Shown here: piece after piece, positions 13,301-24,002 of the stretch
Layout: each line of letters opens with the position of its first letter
How positions within the stretch are numbered: the first letter of the stretch is position 1
Assembly: GCA_036583965.1 (NCBI GenBank)
Contig: JAZBQD010000033.1
Span: 19,305,446 to 19,369,445 of the forward strand
Direction of reading: 5' to 3'
Source of the DNA: Prunella strophiata
Lineage: Eukaryota; Chordata; Aves; Passeriformes; Prunellidae
DNA: 64,000 nt
Notes under the pieces: model-generated
Database searches by the model: none
Seen by the model: the letters and a program-made list of their open reading frames with translations, nothing else
Told to the model about the DNA's origin: nothing
Program-made: the position numbers and the translations under genes

Positions 13301-15570
13301 ACTCTGCTGAGAGCTGGTCGAACAAAACCCTGCACACTGCCAGAGTGGCTGCAGCCTCATTAGGGAACAGCACAACAGCCCCACAGGCTCTGAAAATCAG
13401 TGGACTGATGTAGTTTACATCATGCTGACAATTCCTGAAGGGAGACAAGAAGTTATTTGGCAATTCTGGTAGATTTTGTCATTTTATAGTTGGAAATACA
13501 TGCACAAAATTTATGGTTTTGTTCTGTATCTGTAGGTGAGATTAATTCTTCTTTCAAGTTGGACTAATATCTTCACTCCCCCTCCACCACTGGCTCAGGA
13601 GTCACCAAAGACACAAGATGTATGTGTTTTATTACTTGAAACATATGGAGCTACTCCCATGAATCACAACCACGTCAATTAAAACAGCAGAATGAGTGGA
13701 AGCACTGCTGTCCCTAGGCACAAGTCTGGTCATGGCAAGAGAGAGCCCTCATTTTTGGAGAGGGTGCTGTAGCTCCATACAGATCTTCCACCAATATTCC
13801 TGATGGGAATGGTGGGGCAGATCCGGGGCTGCTCGCCAGGTCCCACCCATCAGTGACTGGGGTGATGGACATGGTGTGGTGGCACCAGTCCTGGCTCCCA
13901 AAACATGCAGCAGCTCCGTGGGGCAGGAAGCAGCAGCCTTGGAGCTGCAGCATCCACAGCTAGTCAGAGAGTTCTGTGCTCCCACAGGACATTTATTTCT
14001 CATTTTTACCTCTGCAATATTTAAAGGAAATCGCAGGTATCTCAGCTAAGGGGAAAATGGCACCCAGTGATTCCCAAGCCTGCTTCTGCCAGCTGAACAA
14101 TTCATGCCTGGCATGCCATCCATCACATCTTGCTCCAGGCACCTCAACCTAATCCAGCCCCCAACCAGACCTGTCTGAGCCAAGCGGTTCCTGGGAATCA
14201 CAGACTGCAAGTCACCCAAGCAGACTCCAAAATCCAGTACTTAGCTCTGCTGCTGAACACTTTCACCCCAACACACTTTCTTAAACCCTCTCATTGAAAA
14301 CTTCAGGGTGCTCCACCCATTTCTCCTTTTTTGAAAGAAGAAGAAAAGGCAATTTTATTTTAAAAAAAAAATCTTCTTTAAAGTTACATCAGGAAACAGG
14401 TTATTGTGTGTCAGTCCTAATTCAGGCCCATGTGTCATACACAGCCTTGGTGCATGGCTCAGATTTTGAGGGAGGCTGAAGCAAATAAAAGGGAAGTCAA
14501 AGGAAAAGGAAGAAGCTGCCATCTCCATCCATGGGCCTGGCACACTTTCTGTTTGAACAGCCACGAGGTGCTGTGTGTATCAGGACCTAAAGCCTGAGCT
14601 CCAAATCTGCCTTATACTTCTCCAGGAGACGGACTGGACAGCTCAAGATTTAAGGGCTACCTACACAGCCCAGGAAAAATGCCCCTGCCCAGGGACTCAT
14701 CAGTATTCTCTGCAAGCATCCTCCAGCTGAGTCTCATGAGAACATTTTGTGCCACATCTTGAAAGAGGAGGTACTGCTCTTGATTTGATGAAAAATGAAT
14801 TGGAAATATGAGCTGTATATGTGCTAATTTACAGCGATGAAGTTTGCATTCATTACAGTAATGAGCATTGCATAAAGTATATAATCAACATCCCCTGCAG
14901 ATGTCAAGAGGAATCCAGAGGCAGGGAAGAAATACGTATACTTGCCATAGCTGATCATAAACATCATAAACTTCCAGCCCCAAAAAAACATAAAGCAAGA
15001 GAGAGCCCTTTTCCCCCTTACTAGTCGTCAGGGGTATTTGAGTATATCTCTCGAGTTCTTGAACTAATGAGCTTAGACAGGCTTTCAACCATGAGATAAA
15101 TATTACAAGTGCTCTAAATATTTTTATTTAGAAAGTGAATGCACAACTGTTTCACTTCCTTTCCAGAAGAAGACAAAAGCTACAAATGTGATTACACTGA
15201 GTTGGTAACTGGAGATAACTAATTAAATCCTTCTATGTAGAGGAAGATGTTTCTTTAACATCACAACAGAAGTTAAAAGCAATTGAAGAAAACTGCCAGA
15301 GTTTAATATATCATCATCTGGAATAAAATTAAAATACTAGAAAACCCCATCCACTGTCTGTGAAATCAAAGCAAGGTGGGCAACAGTGAAATGGCACCTG
15401 TTCTGTGAAACAAAACACAAACCACCTCCTGAGGGGATGGAAGAAAGGTTGGTGGTGATTTGGTTGATTCCAAGGCCATGTGCAACAGTAAGAACAACAC
15501 AGCAGAGGAAAAGCCCCAGTGTTACCAGGAGTAAGAGTTCTCTAGGCACCCACACCGGAGTCGTTCTTAC

Positions 15571-16903
15571 CTTCTGGCAGTCTGGGGTTAGCGTGGATGG
15601 AGTTGGGGTCCCCGTCCTCCTCGGGGTGGTACCGATACAGCGTCTGCGACTGCTTTGGGGAGGACTGGCTGTGGTCTTCCTTCAGAGCAACAGGAGGAGA
15701 GGTTGTTGCACTGAACTTCACCTTGGGGAAATCATTCCCCTTGAGGCTTTCATGAGATGATCTTGCTGAGCTCAGCTCTGTAAAGTTCACCTCTTTCAAG
15801 CCCTGATGCATGCTATTCTCTGGCTCTTCCTTCCTGGCATGCTTTTTCATTTTAGAGTGGGGGGCTCTTTCTTGCTCGTGCCTCTCTTTGTTTCCTTTTG
15901 GTCTCCTCTCCAACTCCTCCAGGTGCTGGGGTGTCGCAGTGGTGGCCGTGGTATGCTGGGGAGGAGTCCCGGTGGTGGCTGGTGCCTCCTTGTGTGTCAC
16001 CTGCTGGAGAGAGGGTGCCGTGGTGCGGGGCAGCCTGCGGCGCTCCCCGTGCTCTGTGGCACCGCGGGCCTCGGCGGGGCTCCGGGGCACTGGGGTGCTG
16101 CCGGGCGCCACCACGCCCTCGGTGTGGGGGTCAGCTGGGGCCAGTGCCGAAGGAGCCACGCTGGCCGCCAGGTAGTCATAGTCCTCACCCTGCTCCTGGC
16201 TGAGGCTCTCGTGCTCCAGGTGGGACGAGTAACTCCTGTACTTCTTTGGAGACTCCACCTGGGTGTTGTCTCCCTCGGAGGCCTCCTGGTCGTAGCTGTA
16301 GGGATCGTCATAGTGCCGCTCGGGCTCGCTGTCCTCGGCATCCCCTGGACTGGCCGTGTTCAAGGAGAACGTGTCACAGTCCGGCAGCTGGTAGCACATC
16401 AGCTCCCCGCCGGCATTGGGGCAGTGGCAAACCTTGCAGGGGGGCATGTGGAAGGTGTGCCCTGCCACATACTTCTGTCCCTCGTGCAGGCAGCCGATGC
16501 GGCCACACTGGGGACACCCATCTGCTGGCACCACTGCGTCGATGCAGTTCGGGGGCAGCTCCGGGCACAGCATGAACTGGCAGCTGATCTTGCCCCCTCC
16601 CTTGGGGCATGAGCACTCGGTGCTGCCGAAGTCCACGAAGTAGGACTGTCCCTCAGGCACCTTGCCATTGACGAAGCCCACGTTGACGCAGTCGTAGTAC
16701 TGGTAGCCCTCGCAGGTGCAGCCGTGCTGCAGGCACGTGGCGCAGCACTCGCCAGGCTCCAGCACATCTTCAATGCAGTTCTCCAGGGCCTGGCACTCAG
16801 CGCCCGTGCAGTCCCTCTGCGCCTGGCAGCTGCCCGTGCACAGCAGCACCAGGAGCAGGGCATTCCAAGGGCTCTGCTGCCAGCTCCGGGCCCTGGCCAT
16901 CAT
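15571..16903 (-). CDS. FBLN2: Fibulin-2, first coding exon (N-terminal Na and Nb segments); partial gene
   Basis: Fibulin-2 is a secreted extracellular-matrix glycoprotein that binds fibronectin, elastin-associated proteins and basement-membrane ligands. This exon encodes 444 residues plus one base. Residues 1-28 are a signal peptide (hydrophobic core NALLLVLLCTG, likely cleavage after SCQA). Residues 31-176 are the Na segment, with about 25 cysteines and the family-typical blocks EGYQYYDC, SYFVDFGSTECSC and GGGKISCQFMLCPELPPNC. From 177 to the end there is no cysteine: this is the acidic, Ser/Thr/Pro-rich Nb segment, with tyrosine/acidic patches (HYDDPYSYDQE, GEDYDYLA) and one NFT glycosylation sequon. 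The exon ends at a GTAAGA donor (intron GT at 15569-15570), phase 1, which suits the phase-1 modules that follow in fibulins. Two adjacent ATGs occur (16901-16903, 16898-16900). The second has the better context (A at -3, G at +4). The anaphylatoxin-like, EGF-like and fibulin C-terminal exons are not recognised in this window. Identification is from memory of the family; no search was run. Confidence 0.93.
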
Positions 16904-17025
16904 CTTCCCGAAGGAATGTGGCTCCAGTCCAACCTCGCACGTTCAGCCTTGGCTGCTCTCCTGGAAGGCTGGGGCTTCAGCTCCGAATCTGCAGCAGCCT
17001 CCTAAGTTACCTTTTCTCATAGATC
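16904..17025 (-). other. FBLN2: Putative 5' UTR portion of FBLN2 exon 2
   Basis: Upstream of the start codon the minus strand reads a pyrimidine stretch TTTTCTTTC and then ACTCCAG, which makes a plausible 3' splice site with the exon starting at 17025. A possible branch site (CTTTAAC) lies about 30 bases further upstream. Human FBLN2 also begins its coding region in exon 2 after a non-coding exon 1. A weaker alternative acceptor is GCTGCTGCAG, ending near 16989. The exact boundary is inferred and RNA data would settle it. Confidence 0.4.
16943..17020 (-). other. Upstream ORF in the putative FBLN2 leader (25 codons)
   Basis: Within the putative leader an ATG at 17020 opens 25 codons ending in TGA at 16943-16945, which is 39 bases before the first FBLN2 ATG. 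The peptide would read MRKGNLGGCCRFGAEAPAFQ and then five more residues. It is in the same frame as FBLN2 but is stopped before it. If the 17025 splice site is used, this uORF would lie in every mature mRNA and could dampen translation. It is only as good as that splice call. Confidence 0.3.
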
Positions 17026-20000
17026 CTGGAGTTATGAAAGAAAACTCTGTTAAAGACTACACTCAGCACATATCCTGTTAAACATTAGAGGTCTTTAAAA
17101 GTTGGGACGAAATCCAACATCTGGAAACCTAAGGACAAAAATTAATCATAATGTCTTCCAAGCATTAGAGGCACTAAGTTTGGAGCTGGATCTTTCCCCC
17201 ACCCCTGTTCTGAAAAAGAAAGGAAGAATAAATGGTTGTGACTGCTCTGTTTTGAATCTGTTGACAAAACATATATATTTCAATAAAAGGAAGGCCCTGC
17301 TTTATACTTGAATGCCTTTTTGTTAATCTTTCCAGCTAAAAAGATTTTTTGGCAGAGAGTAAGTAAATACACTGTTCTTCCTCTGCAGATATGAGCTTAA
17401 GATAATTATTCTTTATGTTTTAATTACAAAGACTCAAATCTTAAGGAATTTTTATAGACAAAACTTAGCCTTGGGACGTGAGAATTTGTCTGTACACATG
17501 TTAACTCAAAATCTGGATTTTTTTCTGCCTCCTTCCCCCACTGAGCAATCTCTTGCACTTCAGTCTTCAGCATTAACAGTTATTTCTTTGCTCCAGCAGG
17601 GCTAAAATAGAACTTCTTTGTGTGCTGTGGTTGCTTTGTGGTTACACATCGTACTAACTATCCTGTAATACATATTAAGGGCCGGATCCTCCGCTCACAG
17701 AGGTTGGCATAGCTCCACAGCAGGACTGTGGTGCACAGAGGGATTCACTCCATCTTCACTGGAGGACATTTACAACAACTGAGGGTGTGCCACCACTGGC
17801 AACCACTTCTTTTAGTTTTGACAACACCAGCAGTACTTTTTAGTGAATTACTGTACTATGAACACACAATATACATCTATACATACATGAACTGCCATAA
17901 CAACACTGTCAAAATGCCTTGAAGAAGAGAAAATGGTTTGCTTTTTAATTACTAAGCCTTTTGAGCATCAAAAAGTTCAAGGGTTAATCAGCTGTTGTCC
18001 TTTATATCAAAATTATGCTCACAAAGCTACACAATTAACACAGGAAACCACTTATAACAAAAAAGCAATTTGCCTATGGAATTTTATAGAACTAGCAATC
18101 TGATTATTTTCCCAGGACCCCTCCCATCATCAAAAAACCCAACAATCTTAAAACATTTATCTAGGGGGTAAAATACAGCCACATCACCCAGAACAATGAA
18201 CCACACATGCAACAGGAGTTGTGCCAGAAAATCCATTCAGAAAGATTACTTCTTCCATTCAAAGGGGGCTTCCAGCAAGTCTGCTCAGTCCCTCTGGCAA
18301 GAGGCCAGGCGGTAGGAAATGCATGCCTGTTCTGATAAGATACGGACAAACTGTGCTAAGAATTTCCACAGTTCTGCCCTGGAATCCCAATTACTTCAGT
18401 ACCTTATACAGAGACAGAATTCTTACAAATGTAGGTTTCCTACTACTAATTTGAGTATATTAGCTGAGTGTGCTAAAGGAGAGTGATTGAAGGAAAAATA
18501 AAATTGTCAGAAAATACAATATTGACTTGGAACAATTTCACTTTTTCAGAATCTCACTGCTCTCAAAACCAGGCTATTTTTCATGAAGGAGAATTTTCAA
18601 TATGTGGTGCTGAAATTAATTCTTCAGAATGCAGCCTGGGAATTAATAATTTATCCTGCTTTCAGCAGCTTTTCCAGGTAATCCAAATTTGTAATTGTTA
18701 CATTGCTTTAGCTGGGAAATAATGAGGTGGGAAATAATACAGGTGACTTCTGTAAGGGGCTCACAGAAGGATTTTGTCACATCCCCTCCCGTGGTACCTC
18801 CTGGCTGTGATGCCTCAGTGCAAACCCCCATGGGGAGGCAGCTGAGCTCAGCTCTGCCCTGGCCATATTCCCTTTTTTACATAAGGCTTCCCAGAGAGCC
18901 CCAGAACCCAGCAGGGCCCATGTGGGTGTCAGAGGCACAGGTCTGGCAGCCTCAGTGTGCACAGGGCAGGGCCAGACATCACCTGTGGGACAGGTAGGGG
19001 GTGAGCTAGTGTGAACACTCCAACAGAGCCAGCCTGTGCTGGGGCACAGCCCCAGCTAAAGGAGTCCCCAAAACACCTCAGGCACATGCTCCCAAAAGAA
19101 ATCCCTGTGCTGCAGCAAGACATCCTGTCACCCTGATTTTTTAAGTTTCTCTAAAGCCTTCTAATGTTTACATTCTTGTGCAGAACTTTCTCACACACTT
19201 TTTGTAAATAACTTATTGTTTTGTCTTCCTCTATGGAGGAAGAGCAACTTGATGGACTGTTGAGTTGTCCAGTGGCATTGAGGAGGTGGCACTGTCACCC
19301 TCCAATGACACTGGGATTTCAGAAAACTATAAATTGAGTCAGATTCAATAAACTTCCTCTCTTTTTGCTCTCTCACACCTTGCAAAGAGCTGCTGTCCGC
19401 GTTGTATCATTTGTGCTCCACAGTGACAACATCCCTCACAGGGAGAGCGTTCAAGGACAGCTGAGGCTTTATCACAGGACAGCCCTGCTTTGAAGAAAGG
19501 AGCTGCTCCCCTGTGCTGTCATCCCCCTGCCCCCCTCACCCCCCACCCATTTCTATCCAAGGTTTTTTTGCTTGCCTGGGTCACCGCCAGTCCTTCCTCT
19601 GTTCCCATCCTTGCTCCCTTGCCTCTCACCCACGGAGAGCCCAGAGAGCTCATGGCCAGCCCTGTCCCTGCCTCTCACACTCTGCTCCGTGGCCTGCTCA
19701 GTTCCCCCATGCCTTCCTGTTCCCACTATTTCCACATTCCTCAGCATTTGGGTTTTCAGGCTTAACTGATAAGGCTGAAATCCTTATAAGCCCTTCCTTC
19801 ATGAATGACACCACAACCTTCCCTTTCCTCAGGCTCACTTTCCTTCCTCAGAGGCTCCTTGGTTTTGGTGCAATGATTCCAACAAAAAGTATATTTTTAT
19901 TCCTTTAAACCACTGCGTTTCCCTGTGCTTTCTCCATCTGTTTCCCACACCCATCTCTCCCCCCCAACCATAAACTCACATATCAAAGAAACAGCCTCTA

Positions 20001-23000
20001 CTCCAGACACAGAGAAAACCATCTTTGAGGGAAGCACAGACAGGGCTGCTGAGCCCCACTGAGCCCCCATCCCTGAACACAGAGCTGTGCTCCTGCCAGC
20101 CCTCACAGCTGATGTGCTCCACCTCTGGACCCCTGCCCTGCCCCAACACTGCAACGATGCTCTGGAGACAGCAGCTCACTACTGGGGAATGGCATCAAAA
20201 GCTGGAGCTGTAAATAAAGGTCTCTGAACCAAGAGGGTAAAAACAATACACTATCTCTGTAGGACAGGGGAGTTTAATACCAGCAGATGTTATTGCAATA
20301 ATTTGTTTCCATTGACTATTTTAATGCTTTCCTTGATGTCCTTTTACACAACTGAGGCAATATACAAGGGCTTCACTAAAATTAAAATTGGTTCTTTGTA
20401 CTCTCACCAGTGTCCTTCACCCACTCTTACCAATGTCACTGACTTTTGCTGTTCCGTTGAGTGACAAATTACGCCCTGCATACCTAATATAAAAGCCTTT
20501 CAGAAGCTCTGTTGAAAGTTTTACAGAGCTCTACAGCAAGGGAACCATGTGCCACCTGTGCCAGCCCTCATGCAGTGCTTCATGTCCCAGAACAGTTCCA
20601 CTCATGTCCATTGTGGAATTTCCTAACCTGTATATCTTGCTCTGTTTTGGTTCAAAGGCTGACCCTGTTGGCTTTACTGGGTTTTACTGGGCCATTATTA
20701 AAGAAGTTGTTGCCATTCCTGTGCTCATAATACCACCTGAGCAAGAAGGAGAGCCCATGCAATGCTCCTGAGGGACAGTGCTCTGGACTGAGAGTCCCTC
20801 AAATTCTACCCACATAAACACATGAGGTAAACCAGCAGTAAATGGAGGATGGTCACACTGCTGCAGTTCCTTATGCCTCAATTCCTTCTTTAAAAAGTAT
20901 TCCTAGGAAAGGTAGAGTAAAGACACCTTATGGAAAACCAGCTTTAAAAGCAGTCCAAATAAGCATGAACTGCAAGCACACATTTTCATGGGAAAGAAAA
21001 GCAGATGAACCCAGTATCTGTGTGATGGGACATCCAAGGCTAACAGCCATCAAAACTGTAACTAGTCCTGGCTGAAAAACACCATATTCCTGTCTCCTGG
21101 CAGGGGAATAAAACAAGATTTCAAGATGCTTATTTCAATTTGGTTTAGGGCCAAAAAGTTATAAATTTTGACATTTTTGCAAAACAATATACTCCAAGTG
21201 ATTTACTTAATTCAAAGCCATAACATAAAACCAAAAGGAAGAATGTTGACTTGATTAAAATTGTTCAGTTGTATTACTCGAAAATGTTGATGAAACCAGT
21301 GTGTTCCCACAGAAGATCTAGACATTTTAAATGTGCAACTTCTTTAAATTAAGAGGAGCATTTTATTGGGAGATTCTTTTTCCAGATGGTTTCATTTCAG
21401 TGCTGAACCAGAAAGCTTATTTTAGGTAAGCAGAGGTGACAGGAGGCACTCTCCTTCAAAGATTTCACCCAAAGACAACATCTCTGTGTGAAGGGTGCCC
21501 CACAGACATACAGAAGGCGGGCACATGTGGAAGAGATACCACAGGAGCAACAACATTCTGTCAAATGTTCACTGAACAAAAGGAGCCAGCCATTTATAAA
21601 CAAAGACCAGCAAAGAGAATAAATCCAGTGCACTGTAGGAGAATCCACTGACTTCCATCTGTAAGATGTACCTGTGATATCACCAGCTGCAGATTCCTGT
21701 GAAGAGGTTTAGACAGAACAATTCTTTTCTCTGTCCCACCTCTCAGTCCCTCACTAAATTGCCATTTTTGAGGACGACAGTAACAGAAATGCTGGTTTGA
21801 TCTGTATCTTTACTTTTGAGAGTGAGCAGGGCCAGATGCCAGGCTGATGTAAGTGCAGAAGGTGGCAGCCATCTGTGCAATCCCTCCTGTGCTGGGTACT
21901 GGCAGCACATGCCCTGCTGGGTGTAACTTCGGGGGCAGCCCCGGAGCCTGCCCAGGAATCCACACCTAAGGTTCAGACACTCAAATAAAAAACCTGTGGG
22001 AAAGCCAGCGCAGGGCTGGCACTCACCACCTATGCACAAAGCAAGTTCATCAGCCCACAGAGCTGCCATGAACAATTCTCCCGCTTTCCCAGTGCCAGCC
22101 AGCTGAAATTTGCCCTGCAGATTCAAGCTGTACATGGGCAGGGACCAAACACGACCCTGCTCTGTGCTGGTGAATCTTTTGGTGATGCTCAGTCTCTTCT
22201 CAGAGCGGTGAAAGCTCTGCAGAAAGCAGGGCAGCAGGCAGAAGCACATGTGCACACTGGTCCCGAGGAGCAAGGGGAATGTATTTCCCCAGTCTGAGCA
22301 TTTTCACACCTCTCCCTAGCCAGAGCTCCAGGCTGCTGTAGCTGCCAGCAGCTCTCACTGCCTGCGGTCACAGTTTAGACTGAGAGAGGAAGGAGGGAGG
22401 GGACGGAAGGAAACAACAATTTTAAAACAATCCCTTTTAAATGCCAGAGAAAATGGAAATTTGCATTTGAATCTTGTATGAAAACCAGAAAAAAAACTCT
22501 AAACCCAGTAACTCCTGACTGGGCTGTGCCAGCCCATGGATTAGATCTTCCTTTCACACCCTCTCAATCCGGAAACTTGTGATCTCACCGGGCACTGGAA
22601 GGGATGGCTGCTGGAAGGGATTGATTGCTGCTCTCCTCACAGAGGGAACTGCAGGGCTATTCACCGGGAGGATGAATGAAAAGGGAGAAGTGTTTCCATC
22701 AGTGCTCTTACACAACATTTAGGCCCAGGGCCCATCATCTCTGCCTGCAAAATAATGGAATCTGAGCTGAGCTGAGCTGAACCCCTGTGTTGGGCAGAAG
22801 GACCAGAGGGGTAGGGTAAACCTCAGGTAAATCCCAATCACACGAGCTGCTTTTTGTTATTGAAAGTAAAGCATTCTGGAGTTGTCAACACTCTGGTTCT
22901 TGGCTAAATAAGCCTGCGTTCAGGACTCATAGCTTTTGCAGGCAGTTTTTCTCAGCTTTGTTTTCAAAAGGAAATCAGTTATCATTAACCCCCATTTCAT

Positions 23001-23657
23001 GGAAAAGCTTTTAAATATGGGTATTTGGGAGTCTGGAGGATTTTTACTTAATTCAACAGCAAACTCAAGAGGAGACAAACAAGAAGAAAGCAGAATGGGC
23101 TCAAAACTCACGCAGCCTCCCAAAAGAACTCCGATAAGAACTCCCTCCCTAGCAGAAGCACCCTCAGGCAGAGGTGCTCCAGAAGCTTCTCAGGACATTC
23201 CCCACACTCAAATCCAAACAGGAACCTGACACACTGCACTAATGGAAAAGCATCACCCGAAGTATTTCAGCTGAAGTAGCCAAGCATTAACAGGAGTGAC
23301 AAGGCAGCTCTGGGACTTATTCCTCCACAATGTGCAAGGTTTGAAGACTTTCTGAAGAGTTCTGGAGAGCAAAGGCAGCCTTTTTCCAAGGGAATGACAG
23401 AGCCAGGGAGGGGAGAATCATGTCTTGGAGCTATTGTGTCAGCGCTCCCCTTCAGCCCAGCCCAAAACAAGAGGGCAGGTACTTGGATTCCAGAGGAGTG
23501 AAATTCTGTGTCATTGGGAATCGCAGGTGCAGCAGATCCAAAGTGACTCAGTGGGAGCATGGCAGCTGCCCAGGAGCCAGAGAGGAAGGGCTCACATGGG
23601 ACATGGGGAGCTCAGCACAGGGACCAGAGCAGCAAGGACAGGCCCAGGACTCTGCCA

Positions 23658-24002
23658 CGGGGTCCCTGACAAACCAACCACGGGATCCCAGACAAACCGA
23701 CCACAGGGTGCCTGACAAACTGACCATAGAATCCCTGACAAACCCACCAAGGGATCCTTGCCAAACTGACCACAGGATCCCAGACAAACCGACCACAGGA
23801 TCCCTGACAAACTGACCATACAATCCCTGACAAACCCAACATGGGGTCCCTGACAAACTGACCATACAATCCCTGACAAACCCACCAAGGGCTCCTTGCC
23901 AAACTGACCACAGGATCCCTGACAAACTGACCATACAATCCCTGACAAACCCAACACAGGGTCCCTGAAAAACTGACCACTGGGTCCCTGCCAAACTGAC
24001 CA
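23658..24002. repeat. Minisatellite, 23-bp unit, 15 copies with dimer structure
   Basis: The units are GGATCCCTGACAAACTGACC plus a 3-base end (ACA or ATA). They alternate with a second type ending in CCCACCAAG, CCCAACATG or CCCAACACA. Between about 23800 and 23970 the two types alternate regularly, giving a 46-bp dimer and an inverted reading that yields SLSGI/WSV-type peptide repeats. The span divides almost exactly into 15 units. Confidence 0.93.

Larger units (their letters stand above)
1..15570 (-). other. FBLN2: FBLN2 intron 2 (5' part, continues beyond window)
   Basis: The donor at 15565-15570 opens an intron that continues off the left edge of the window. I read through it for cysteine-rich fibulin modules (anaphylatoxin-like CC...C patterns, EGF DxDEC starts) and recognised none. 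Short exons could still be missed. It contains three tandem-repeat arrays (1-1530, 7987-8100, 10561-11163) and CR1 remnants near 1.7, 12.0 and possibly 13.3 kb. The remaining stretches (1926-7986, 8101-10560, 11164-12030, 12111-15564) are AT-rich non-coding DNA in which I see no gene, RNA or other named element. Confidence 0.6.

Noticed and set aside
15806..16612. 268-codon plus-strand open frame opposite FBLN2
   Set aside because: Antisense shadow of the GC-rich FBLN2 exon. The minus-strand product has a signal peptide and conserved cysteine blocks, the plus-strand one does not.
21743..22273. 176-codon cysteine-containing minus-strand frame in putative intron 1
   Set aside because: Looked at as a possible fibulin module or retroviral envelope remnant, but cysteine spacing fits neither and no splice sites flank it convincingly.
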